This document shows, one piece after another, positions 50,595 to 58,358 of a stretch of 64,000 nucleotides of DNA. The stretch's first letter is position 1. Each line of letters opens with the position of its first letter. The stretch comes from CAVROP01 sp963722675 (lineage in GTDB: Bacteria; Acidobacteriota; Terriglobia; UBA7540). Under the pieces are notes generated by a model. It did no database searches and was not told the origin of the DNA. It saw only the letters and a list, made by a program, of their open reading frames with translations. Location: positions 1 through 64,000 of the forward strand of contig CAVROP010000011.1 of NCBI GenBank assembly GCA_963722675.1. Direction: 5' to 3'. Both the position numbers and the translations under genes were made by a program.

Positions 50595-52613
50595 GTGCTG
50601 GTCGACGTGCGGGTGTATGACAAAGCCGGCAAAGCGGTGACGGATTTGAAGCAATCGGATTTTCGCGTCTTCGAAGACGGAGTTCCGCAGACCATTTCTG
50701 ATTTCAGCCTGGAAGACGTGGAGAAATTGGCGCAAGTCACCGGCGGCGAGGAGCGCGCGCAGGTGATTGACCTTGCGAAGCTCCCGCCCGAGGTTAACGC
50801 CGACCGGGTGCTCCAGGATCATCGCCTGCTGGTTTTCTTTTTTGACTTGAGTTCGATGCAACCGGACGAGCTGATGCGCGCCCTGAAGGCCTCGGGCGAT
50901 TTCGTCGCCCACCGCATGACGCCCGCAGACTTGATTGCCCTGGTTACCTACTCCTCCAACCTTCGTGTCGTGCAGGATTTCACCAACAATCGCGACTCGC
51001 TCACCAAGGTCCTGCGCGCCATCCTGGTCGGCGAAGAGTCCTCCAACCTGGCTACGCAGGGCGAGATCGGTGAAGCTGGCGGGACAGACGCCAACGGCAT
51101 GGAAGCCGTCACTCAGGACGTTTCCGACGCATTTACCCCCGATGAAACCGAATTCAATATCTTCAATACGGACCAGAAGCTGGCAGCCATTGAATCCCTG
51201 GCCACCCTGCTTCACCAGGTGCCTGGGCGCAAGAACGTGATCCACTTCTCCAGCGGCATGTCGCGCACCGGCCAGGAAAACCAGGCCCAGTTGAGGGCCA
51301 CCATCGACGCTGCGAATCAAGCCGACGTTTCGCTCTATACGATGGACGCGCGCGGCCTGCTGGCCCTGCCTCCGGGCGGCGACGCCTCGTCATCCAGCCC
51401 CTCCGGCACTGCCATCTACTCGGGCTCGGCCCACGCCTCGCAGGTTTCCTCCTTGCAGGGAAGCCGTGAAACGCTGGCCTCGCTCTCCACCGACACCGGC
51501 GGAAAGTTCTTCTACGACCTCAACGATTTCAGCCCCGCCTTCCAGGAGGTCCAAAGGGACAATTCCAGCTACTATCTGATTGGCTATTCGCCCTCCAACA
51601 AGCGCTCGGACGGCCGCTTCCGGCACATTCGCGTGGAAGTGTCGCGCCCCGGGTTGAAGGTCCAGGCGCGGCCCGGCTACTTTGCTCCCAAGAACTTCCG
51701 GCAATTGACGCGCGAGGATAAGGAAGTTCAGCTCCAGCAGGTGATGGATCTCGATGTGCCTTTCGTGGATCTTCCCTTTGCCATCGACACCGCCTACTTC
51801 CTCCGCGCCGATAAGAAATACACGGTTGTTCTGGCCGCCAAAATTCCGGGCGCAGAAGTTTCCTTCCTCAAGAAATCCGGCAAACACGAGACTGAATTTG
51901 ACTTTGCCTGGAGGTTCACCGACGCGCAGAATCATATCGCGGGCGGTTTGCACGACACCCTGCCCGTGAAGATGACGGACGAGACCTTCGAAGAAGTCAC
52001 CAGCGGGAACCTTCTCTACGAGGGCGAAATCACCCTGGCGCCGGGAAAGTACAACTTGAAAGTCGTGGCTCGAGAGAACCAAGGCGGCAAGATCGGGACC
52101 TTCGAAACTCCCCTCGTCTTGCCGGATGTCTCCGATCAAGGGCTGAGCTTGAGTACGGTGGTGTTCTCCAATGAAGTGCGGCCCGCCGATCAACTCCCGC
52201 GTACGCGATTTGATCGCGACCGCAACGCGCCGCTCCAGGTGGGGAATCGCTCCGTGCTGCCCAGCGTTACCCGCGTGTTTCGAACTAACCAGACCCTTTC
52301 GGTTTACCTGGAGTCATACGCCGGGAAGCCACCCGCGACGCCCCAGAGCGCCGCGCCAGCGCCCTCCGTGGCGTTCGTCTTCCTCCGGCACGGAAGGAAG
52401 TTTGCCGAAGCCGGGCCGTTCAACGCCAAGGCGGAAAAGGGCTCAGCGCTGAAGACCACGTATTTCGCGCAGATCCCGCTGGAGAAGTTTCCAGTGGGAC
52501 GCTACACCGTCCAGGTGAACGTGCTCGATCCGGCGGCAGCGCGCGTGGCCTTCACGCGCTTGCCCATGGCGGTCGTTAAGCCGCCCCCGCGCACTCCGCA
52601 CGGCGGCGGGTAG
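50595..52613 (+). CDS. TIGR03436-type VWA-domain protein (copy 2)
   Basis: At least 672 residues. Same plan as copy 1: NEVLVDVRVYDKAGKAVTDL, KQSDFRVFEDGVPQTISDF, VWA domain with VFFFDLSSMQPDE (degenerate DxSxS), NVIHFSSGMSRTGQENQAQL, then SSYYLIGYSPSNKRSDGRFR and a beta-rich C-terminus. The family core starts upstream of the first start codon (QQAFILRSQTNEVLVDV is in frame), so the real start lies within or beyond the heptamer repeat. A signal-like run (LLAICLSAYLPTALLPA) is found there in another frame. Probably exported; function unknown. Follows TonB receptor copy 2. Confidence 0.87.
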   Translation: MLVDVRVYDKAGKAVTDLKQSDFRVFEDGVPQTISDFSLEDVEKLAQVTGGEERAQVIDLAKLPPEVNADRVLQDHRLLVFFFDLSSMQPDELMRALKASGDFVAHRMTPADLIALVTYSSNLRVVQDFTNNRDSLTKVLRAILVGEESSNLATQGEIGEAGGTDANGMEAVTQDVSDAFTPDETEFNIFNTDQKLAAIESLATLLHQVPGRKNVIHFSSGMSRTGQENQAQLRATIDAANQADVSLYTMDARGLLALPPGGDASSSSPSGTAIYSGSAHASQVSSLQGSRETLASLSTDTGGKFFYDLNDFSPAFQEVQRDNSSYYLIGYSPSNKRSDGRFRHIRVEVSRPGLKVQARPGYFAPKNFRQLTREDKEVQLQQVMDLDVPFVDLPFAIDTAYFLRADKKYTVVLAAKIPGAEVSFLKKSGKHETEFDFAWRFTDAQNHIAGGLHDTLPVKMTDETFEEVTSGNLLYEGEITLAPGKYNLKVVARENQGGKIGTFETPLVLPDVSDQGLSLSTVVFSNEVRPADQLPRTRFDRDRNAPLQVGNRSVLPSVTRVFRTNQTLSVYLESYAGKPPATPQSAAPAPSVAFVFLRHGRKFAEAGPFNAKAEKGSALKTTYFAQIPLEKFPVGRYTVQVNVLDPAAARVAFTRLPMAVVKPPPRTPHGGG

Positions 52614-52615
52614 TT

Positions 52616-52692
52616 ACGTGGCCGAGGCGTCTCGCCCGCTCTCGCGCGCGGGCAGAGCCCGGCCCCGCCGCGGGCGGGACGCCCGCGCCACA
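52616..52692. repeat. Compound 'ggcgtctcgcccgc' palindromic repeat
   Basis: gtggccgaggcgtctcgccc at 52619 is mirrored by gggcgggacgcccgcgccac ending at 52690. It lies immediately after the VWA stop codon. Same family as 22361 and 29208. Confidence 0.7.
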
Positions 52693-52771
52693 ACGCCGTA
52701 CAACCAGCACCCCATGCCCTGAATCGAAGCAGAAGGGATAAGGACATTCACCGTTGGGAGGTAAGCAAACC

Positions 52772-53530
52772 ATGCGAAGGACCAATAACCTTGCACTATT
52801 CGGCCTGATTTCTGCCGCAGCGATCTTACTCGCGATTTCACTGCCGCGGGTGGCCCGCGCAGGTGACAGCCAGCCGAACCTGGGTGGCCGTTGGCAATTC
52901 AACAAAGACCAAAGCGACGATGCACAGCAGAAGATCACCGATGCGCAGAGCAACCAGCGCACATCCGCCAACAGCGGGGGCGGGTATCCCGGCGGCGGGA
53001 CCGGGGGCGGATACCCCGGGGGCGGCACCGGCGGCGGCTATCCGGGCGGCGGGGTCGGTTTTCCGGGAGGCGGCGGGATGGGCCGCGGAGGCATGGGCCG
53101 TGGCGGCATGGGCCGTGGTGGAGGACAACAGGCCAATCGCGCAAGCACCGTGAGCGCCGAGGACTGGGACCGCCTTGGGCAGACTCCGAAGCTCTTGGAA
53201 GTCGACCAGAAATCCGGCCAATTGGTGGTGACCGACGACTCCGCCCACGCCCAGACCTATTACCTGGACGGCAAGAAGCACGACGACAAGGATGACAACG
53301 GAAAGAAGATCTCCTCAACCAAAACCCAGTGGCAAGGCGATGCACTCGTGGCCGAAACCAAGCTGGACCACGGCACCAAACTCACAGAATCATTCCGCGT
53401 AAGTGACGACGGCAAGGAGCTGACGGTAGTTTCCCGCCTCGAGAACTCTTCCCTGCACGGACCCGTCACCATCCGGCGTGTTTACAACCTCATGGGCCCG
53501 ACCGATACACCGCCCGTGCCGATGAAATAG
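52772..53530 (+). CDS. Exported Gly-rich hypothetical protein
   Basis: 252 residues from ATG 52772 (gggaggt upstream). Signal peptide FGLISAAAILLAISLPRVARA. A short conserved-looking segment (NLGGRWQFNKDQSDDAQQKI) precedes a tandem Gly-rich region of TGGGYPGGG units and GMGRG repeats. A beta-rich domain follows (LLEVDQKSGQLVVTDD, VVSRLENSSLHGPVTIRRVY). The GRWxxNxxxSD motif resembles that found at the start of many acidobacterial exported proteins of unknown role. Located downstream of the VWA gene and a repeat, so cotranscription is uncertain. Confidence 0.75.
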   Translation: MRRTNNLALFGLISAAAILLAISLPRVARAGDSQPNLGGRWQFNKDQSDDAQQKITDAQSNQRTSANSGGGYPGGGTGGGYPGGGTGGGYPGGGVGFPGGGGMGRGGMGRGGMGRGGGQQANRASTVSAEDWDRLGQTPKLLEVDQKSGQLVVTDDSAHAQTYYLDGKKHDDKDDNGKKISSTKTQWQGDALVAETKLDHGTKLTESFRVSDDGKELTVVSRLENSSLHGPVTIRRVYNLMGPTDTPPVPMK

Positions 53531-53536
53531 CGCGTA

Positions 53537-53558
53537 GGGGCGGTTCGCGAACCGCCCC
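53537..53558. repeat. 22-bp perfect palindrome with gtagggg flank
   Basis: ggggcggttcg followed by its reverse complement, seven bases after the stop codon of the Gly-rich gene and preceded by gta. Third sequence variant of the gtagggg palindrome family. It may also work as a transcript end. Confidence 0.75.
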
Positions 53559-53602
53559 TGCAAGAGGCCTCGGGGACTTCTCCAGGCTAACATGCTGTTC
53601 AT

Positions 53603-54316
53603 ATGAAGAAAGTGTCCGGCGTCATGGTCGCAATCCTGGGGCTCGCGCTCAGCCTGTGGCCGCAGGGTGTTCGCGTCATTATGCCGGCGGAGATTGGAAT
53701 CAGCGAACTGCGTGGAAAACCCTTCACGGCCACGGCTCGAACCACACTCACCCAGGTCCTTCCGGACGGAACGAAGAAGACCCGCACCGTGGAGGACCAC
53801 ATCGCACGCGACAGTAAAGGCCGCATCTATCAAGAGCAACACCTGCCCTGGACGGAGGACGTCAACAATCCAATCGACTACGTGAACATTTACGATCCGG
53901 TGGGGAAGCGCAGAATCCACATCGACCCGCAGAACCACAGCGTCATCATCAGGCCTATTGAACGACCCATCCATTACGATGCCTTGGAGTATCTGACGCT
54001 CAAGGCGACTCGGCCCGGAGAACACATCAAGAACGAGAAACTCGGCACCAGAGAGTTTGCGGGCGTGTTTGCGTGGGGAAGACGAACCATCCGTACCTTC
54101 CCGGCAGGAACGTTTGGCAACGCGGGGAGTTTTGAATCGGTCGAGGAATGTTGGTTTGAGGAGCGATGGGGAATCGACGTGCTGCGGCGGAGAAGCGACC
54201 CGCGCTCCGGCGACCAAGTCACTGAACTTATCAACCTCACTCGTAGCGAGCCCGACCCCACAATATTCCAGCCGCCACCCGGCTACACACGACAGTCCCC
54301 GCCGGCCCGGCACTAG
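53603..54316 (+). CDS. Exported hypothetical protein
   Basis: 237 residues. Signal peptide VMVAILGLALSLWPQGVRV. The mature part has GKPFTATARTTLTQVLPDGT and RDSKGRIYQEQHLP, a lipoprotein-carrier (LolA/LolB-like) style of beta-sheet, then IYDPVGKRRIHIDPQNHS and ECWFEERWGIDVL and LINLTRSEPDPTIFQPPPGY. The xxDPxxFxxPxGY ending is frequent in exported acidobacterial proteins of unknown role. The last codon and stop (CAC TAG) are supplied by the inverted-repeat element 54311-54540. Confidence 0.75.
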   Translation: MKKVSGVMVAILGLALSLWPQGVRVIMPAEIGISELRGKPFTATARTTLTQVLPDGTKKTRTVEDHIARDSKGRIYQEQHLPWTEDVNNPIDYVNIYDPVGKRRIHIDPQNHSVIIRPIERPIHYDALEYLTLKATRPGEHIKNEKLGTREFAGVFAWGRRTIRTFPAGTFGNAGSFESVEECWFEERWGIDVLRRRSDPRSGDQVTELINLTRSEPDPTIFQPPPGYTRQSPPARH

Positions 54317-54540
54317 TACTTAATGACGGAAGTCGCCGTGATAACGTGGCGCTTTGGAAGGGCGGGGGTTCAGCCCCGCCGCCTCCGGGAGCCGAACGAG
54401 TTGGGCCTTTAGGCCCTGTAGCCACGTTCCTTCAGGGGCTAAAGCCCCCAATGACGAGCCGTTCTCCGTGGCGGGGCTGAAGCCCCGCCCTTCCCGCCGT
54501 TCGGCACTATGAGGCGGAATTTCGTCAGCGAGTACTAGTG
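54311..54540. repeat. 230-bp inverted-repeat element between convergent genes, supplying both stop codons
   Basis: cactagtact at 54311-54320 is exactly inverted at 54531-54540, with further pairing inward (tgacggaagtcgcc against the complement of ggaatttcgtca). A second pair of 25-bp arms (54356-54380 and 54470-54494, 24 of 25 matching; ggaagggcggg-type) is nested inside, and ttcaggggctaaagccccc lies in the centre. The two genes that converge here both end in CAC TAG within the outer arms. Confidence 0.8.
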
Positions 54541-55149
54541 CGCGATGATCATCTCGGAGGTGCTGGAGAGGGTAAGCGTTCCGTTGACCGTGGCCCCCGC
54601 GCAGTTCTTGCCGGAGCCGACCGGCATGAGAGGGAAGATGAACTTGTAGTCGTAGCAGACGGTGACCTCGACTGTGCAACCGGGGGAGTTCTCCGTGGTG
54701 GAGCAGATGGTTGGACTCCCCGACTGTACTGGCCAGGACGCCGTAACCTTAACCTTATTGGGATCAATCCCGGAAGGCGTTATGCCCGGCAGGTTGCAGG
54801 TCCCTCCCCCCGTCACATAGGATTGGAGGTCAGCCGCGGTAGCGGGCTCGCAGTTCATCGGCGCCGTGCCGTTGCAACTGTTGTCGCCCAGTGCCCCACA
54901 CGTCGATCCGTTCACCGCCGCCCACCTGGCCGCCGACTTGGATGCGTGCGATACGAAATGGTACGCGTAAAGGGCCGTGCCAAACGCCCCGATCCCGAAC
55001 AGAATCGCCATCAGCACAATGAAGACCACGGCGAACTCGACAAGATTAGTTCCATCCTCAGTCTTCAGCGGCGCGAAACCTGGCGCCGCGCCTCTTACTC
55101 GGCATCGAGGAATGACGGTGAGCAAAATCGAAGCCTTCCGTTGCCTCAT
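54535..55149 (-). CDS. TadE/TadG-like pseudopilin (3)
   Basis: 204 residues from ATG 55149, which overlaps the stop of the gene before (TAATG), so the two are translationally coupled. TadE motif: GTNLVEFAVVFIVLMAILFGIG, with the Glu at position 5 of the prepilin-like motif, then FGTALYAYHFVSHASKSAARWAAV. The rest is Cys-containing and beta-like (CEPATAADLQSYVTGGG; SPGCTVEVTVCYDYKF) and ends SEMIIAH, truncated by the inverted-repeat element. Predicted minor pseudopilin of a Tad/Flp-type pilus or a related secreted envelope protein. Confidence 0.82.
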   Translation of the reverse strand: MRQRKASILLTVIPRCRVRGAAPGFAPLKTEDGTNLVEFAVVFIVLMAILFGIGAFGTALYAYHFVSHASKSAARWAAVNGSTCGALGDNSCNGTAPMNCEPATAADLQSYVTGGGTCNLPGITPSGIDPNKVKVTASWPVQSGSPTICSTTENSPGCTVEVTVCYDYKFIFPLMPVGSGKNCAGATVNGTLTLSSTSEMIIAH

Positions 55150-55727
55150 TATTGAATCACCCGCAAAGTGCACGTCCTGTCGATGGTAATCGACGCCAAA
55201 CTTGGTATGAAGCTAAACAAGGAATTGAAGGTCCCCTTGGCTTCCACCGAGACGAGCACGACCCAGTGCTGGCCTGCGGGACATGAGCCCGAAGTGGGGT
55301 TATCGTTGGGATTGCAATAGTCTCCGGTGGGAGGATCAGGAGATATGGTCCCATTGTTGTCACATGTGCACCCGAAGTACGAAGGAGTAAAGGTGCCCGC
55401 TTGGACCGTGAGATTGCTCACGTTCTGGCCGTTGTTCTGAAAGTCGTTTTTGGCCGCCGTCTGAATGTCCCCTGCGTCGCCAGCATGCGCCAGGCTCTGG
55501 GCACCGTAAGCGGCGCCTGCCCGCGCCGCGTTCGCTACCAAAATGCCGATATAGGCGAACCGCCCGAGCTCAATCACTCCAAGCAGCAGGAGCAGGAGAA
55601 AAGGTGTCAGCAAGGCCACCTCGTAGAGGCTTTGCCCCGAGGGAGGCCGGAGAATTCCCCATCTCGAGATACTCGAAATCGAAAACCGCCTCATGGATTT
55701 GCCCAGTGTTGCGCGAAGGGCCTTCAT
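55149..55727 (-). CDS. TadE-like pseudopilin (2)
   Basis: 192 residues from ATG 55727 (ggagtgagt upstream; a GTG at 55733 would overlap the preceding stop). TadE motif GQSLYEVALLTPFLLLLLLGVIELGRFAYIGILVANAARAGA, so TM and early Glu are present. The periplasmic part has AKNDFQNNGQNVSNLTVQAG and a Cys cluster (FGCTCDN, YCNPND, SCPAG), then VVLVSVEAKGTFNSLFSFIP, standard in TadE proteins. Minor pseudopilin of a Tad-like system. Middle gene of a three-gene unit. Confidence 0.87.
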   Translation of the reverse strand: MKALRATLGKSMRRFSISSISRWGILRPPSGQSLYEVALLTPFLLLLLLGVIELGRFAYIGILVANAARAGAAYGAQSLAHAGDAGDIQTAAKNDFQNNGQNVSNLTVQAGTFTPSYFGCTCDNNGTISPDPPTGDYCNPNDNPTSGSCPAGQHWVVLVSVEAKGTFNSLFSFIPSLASITIDRTCTLRVIQ

Positions 55728-55729
55728 AC

Positions 55730-56992
55730 TCACTCCACTAGGGTGCTATTCAATACAAGGGTTACACCTGGAGGTAGCCCGGATGTCCCCGTCACATTTA
55801 CGGTTGGGTTACCGCTCAGCGCTATCGAGCCGGCGACCACCATCGCGGCGCTGAAAGAGGTGTTTCCGGAAAATGTCACTGTATCCTTCGGAAAGTAGAT
55901 TGCTCCGTCCATGTAACTGCCTACATTTCCACCGATCGTAGGGCCGGCCGTGTCGTTTGGGTCCTCGTAGAAGAGAATTCCGGCGTACTTCCCTGAACTG
56001 GGGGCTGTGAGCTCGATGGTATCGTTGCCGGAGCAATTCCAGGTGGCACCGTTTGTAAAGTAGAACGTCACGCCGGTGCCCTGGAAGGTGGGAGTCCCGT
56101 GGCATGTGAAGCTGGTGCCGTCGAAAATATACGTCCCGGAGGGAAACACATAAGTGCCATTTCCGCTGAAGCTCGTGCCGCTGCTATAGGTTCCCGGCTG
56201 AATATTGCTGGGGTTGAAGGCGGTCGGCGTCCCCAGGGACGGCGGCGTCAGGTAGGACAAGGGATCAGCGGCAGGCGGCGCTCCGCCGGCGGGGCACTCG
56301 GAAGGGGGCTGGCCATCGGTGCAGGTTACATTGTCCTTGCCGACTATTTGTCCCGACACGCTGACATACCCGGCAGTGACGCTGTAAGCGCCACCCTTGG
56401 TGTCGAAGTTGCCATCGTCAACAACTCCGCAGTTCGGTGCATTCACACTGGGGTTTCCGTTTATGCTGATTCCCACAGTGATTCCATCGACGAAGGGATC
56501 CAGCGTATACACGCAGGCGCCCCCGGATCCCGGGGCGAGATTCCCCGCCACCGCCCGCGCGGTGACGGTTGACTGCTTAAAACCCAGCACCTGTTCGAAA
56601 TAGTTAGGCTGCACTGAGGAGACAAGCACCTCCACATAACTGCTGCTGTTGGCGCCCGACGAATGCGGCCCGGACAGGGGCGGATTGTTGACCTGGACAC
56701 AGACCGTGCCAATCGCGGCGCTGGCGCCCGTGCAACTGAGGGTTCCCCCGGTGTTATCCGCAAAGCTGTTCTGTGCTGAAGCCTTTTGCGCTCCAGCCAC
56801 GGCAGCCGCGTTGCCGCCAAAAGCAAGGTTGGATGCTCCGGCAATGGCAGCAGCGTCGGCAGCAGATTGCTGAAGGCGCTTCTCGTAGCGCATTACGCCC
56901 ATGTCAATGCCCAGGCCAATAAGGCCCATCAAGACGGGCATCGCCATGGCGGCAAGGTACAATGCCTGGCCTTTCTCATCTTTGAAGAACAT
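55730..56992 (-). CDS. TadG-like pilus assembly protein (1)
   Basis: 420 residues. N-terminal TadG motif: DEKGQALYLAAMAMPVLMGLIGLGIDMGVMRYEKRLQQSAADAAAIAGAS, broken here as GQALYLAAMAMPVLMGLIGL and YEKRLQQSAADAAAIAGAS. Then a long beta-rich periplasmic part rich in Gly, Ser and Thr with parallel-helix-like repeats (NGTYVFPSGTYIFDGTSF, then GTGVTFYFTNGATWNC). First gene of the three-gene unit; no TadA ATPase, TadB/C or secretin gene lies in the window, so it relies on machinery elsewhere. No RBS stronger than a weak ggag. Confidence 0.85.
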   Translation of the reverse strand: MFFKDEKGQALYLAAMAMPVLMGLIGLGIDMGVMRYEKRLQQSAADAAAIAGASNLAFGGNAAAVAGAQKASAQNSFADNTGGTLSCTGASAAIGTVCVQVNNPPLSGPHSSGANSSSYVEVLVSSVQPNYFEQVLGFKQSTVTARAVAGNLAPGSGGACVYTLDPFVDGITVGISINGNPSVNAPNCGVVDDGNFDTKGGAYSVTAGYVSVSGQIVGKDNVTCTDGQPPSECPAGGAPPAADPLSYLTPPSLGTPTAFNPSNIQPGTYSSGTSFSGNGTYVFPSGTYIFDGTSFTCHGTPTFQGTGVTFYFTNGATWNCSGNDTIELTAPSSGKYAGILFYEDPNDTAGPTIGGNVGSYMDGAIYFPKDTVTFSGNTSFSAAMVVAGSIALSGNPTVNVTGTSGLPPGVTLVLNSTLVE

Positions 56993-57513
56993 TGGACTGC
57001 CTCCGCTTTGCGATTATCGTTCGGTCACGAGTTGCTCGACTTGTCATCCCCGCCAAGGGAGTCTGACTGGTCTTCTTTCAGCAGGCGCAGAGAGTGTGGC
57101 TCCCGCCGGTTCCAAGGAGGGGTCAATATAGAGGCAGTTACTCATCTGCGTTATAGTCCTTTCAGGGCTCAGGTGAAGCCCCAAAGGGGCTAAAATTGTG
57201 TTGTTCTCTTGGATACCCTGAGACGTTTCGCCCACCACGGACCTCTCCCCTCAAGAGGATCCGCATCATCGCTGGCGGCAGAAAAAAGTGCAAGGACTAC
57301 CGTAAAGAATTCTACCGAGTCAATCGTCCCCAAGTCAAGGCCCTAATTGCGGAGATGCATAGTACGTTAGTACTTTAGTGCTTTAGTCCTTTAGTACTTC
57401 AATGTTTAGTCTTCAGACCCCGAATAAGCGATTGTTTGTTGACGAACCCATCCACACTTCGTGGTACAATCTACCGACAGGAGCCATTACGTCGCGCCAA
57501 GCGAGCCAAGTGC
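56993..57513. other. Divergent intergenic region with short repeats
   Basis: Between the Tad-like unit and the sigma-factor gene. It holds a dispersed palindrome (tcctttcagggctcaggtga, then ccccaaaggggct, 57165-57190) and a short tract of ctttagt-type repeats (57366-57400). A possible promoter for the sigma gene has ttgacg at 57439-57444 and tacaat at 57465-57470, but the 20-bp spacer is too long to trust. No gene supported. Confidence 0.4.
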
Positions 57514-58134
57514 ATGAGTTCATTGAGCTTACTCTCGACGACGGAGCAGCATCGAGCGTCTGAGGAGTCACACTCTGCCTTAGAACCCGCGCCACCCAAG
57601 CCGAGCGCTGACCCCAACAGCGACCCTCTCAGATCGAAAATCGAAGATACGATTATTCTGCTTTATAAGAAGCATGCAGCAGGTCTCTTGCGGTACGGCC
57701 AAGCCGTCTGTGGAGATTTGGAGATAGCTCGCGATGCCGTTCAAGAGGCTTTTCTCCGATACTACATCGCACTGCGTGAAGGGACGACCAGTGGGGAGGC
57801 CAGAGGTTGGCTTTACAGCACGACCCGCAATTATATCTTGGACCGCTTGAAAGAATGCTTTGTCCAAAACAGCGAGAGTTTGAACGCCGCCTTACGCTTG
57901 GCGGAAGACGCTCCCGACCCTGAAGACCGGATTTTGCTGAGCGAAATCGACGCCAATGCTCACTCGCTCTTGACCGCCCGTGAGCTCGAGTGCCTCCGGC
58001 TCCGAAACGAGGGATTACGATACCGAGATATCGCCAAACTTCTGGAGATCGAAACAGCCACGGTAGGTGTATTGCTGGGGCGGGCGCTGAAGAAGATTCG
58101 CGCGGCGGTGAACCGGCAGGAGAATCGAAAATGA
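57514..58134 (+). CDS. ECF sigma factor
   Basis: 206 residues from ATG 57514. A Ser/Pro-rich N-terminal extension of about 45 residues precedes sigma region 2 (LLYKKHAAGLLRYGQAVCGD, ARDAVQEAFLRYYIAL, GWLYSTTRNYILDRLKE) and region 4 (LTARELECLRLRNEGLRYRDIAKLLEI, VGVLLGRALKKI). Directs RNA polymerase to an unidentified promoter set. Its TGA overlaps the ATG of the anti-sigma gene by 4 bp (ATGA), the usual coupling of an ECF pair. An upstream in-frame ATG (57436) gives an unconserved extension. Confidence 0.93.
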   Translation: MSSLSLLSTTEQHRASEESHSALEPAPPKPSADPNSDPLRSKIEDTIILLYKKHAAGLLRYGQAVCGDLEIARDAVQEAFLRYYIALREGTTSGEARGWLYSTTRNYILDRLKECFVQNSESLNAALRLAEDAPDPEDRILLSEIDANAHSLLTARELECLRLRNEGLRYRDIAKLLEIETATVGVLLGRALKKIRAAVNRQENRK

Positions 58135-58358
58135 AGGTTTGGGCGCAGCCCTCATTGCGTATGTTGGGGGGCCTGGTCGGTCGGCATGTCGAGGACGAGG
58201 ACCTTCTGTCTTTCAGGGACGGGGAACTGAGCCGCTTGGGGCGCTGGTGTGTGAGAATTCACCTCGGCCGATGCAGAGTATGCAGGCGCGAGGTGGAACT
58301 GATCGAAGAGGATTCTACTGCGGTCCAAGAAAATAGACGACCTGCTTTTTACTGGTGA
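58131..58358 (+). CDS. Zinc-finger anti-sigma factor, N-terminal part (frameshifted)
   Basis: 75 residues in this frame. MKVWAQPSLRMLGGLVGRHV then EDEDLLSFRDGELS and IHLGRCRVCRREVELIEED: the His-x3-Cys-x2-Cys zinc-binding anti-sigma motif is HLGRCRVC. It binds and holds the sigma factor encoded just upstream. The frame breaks after STAVQ, where one extra a lies in aaaa 58330-58333; without it VQEIDDLLFTGDVLNLQTG is read. The protein therefore continues to 58704, and the TGG-TGA end at 58358 is artificial. Confidence 0.82.
   Translation: MKVWAQPSLRMLGGLVGRHVEDEDLLSFRDGELSRLGRWCVRIHLGRCRVCRREVELIEEDSTAVQENRRPAFYW

Noticed and set aside
3000..58358. Programmed ribosomal frameshifting as the reason for the split genes
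   Set aside because: The sites share no slippery heptamer or stimulatory structure, occur in eight unrelated genes, and include both gains and losses next to short homopolymers.
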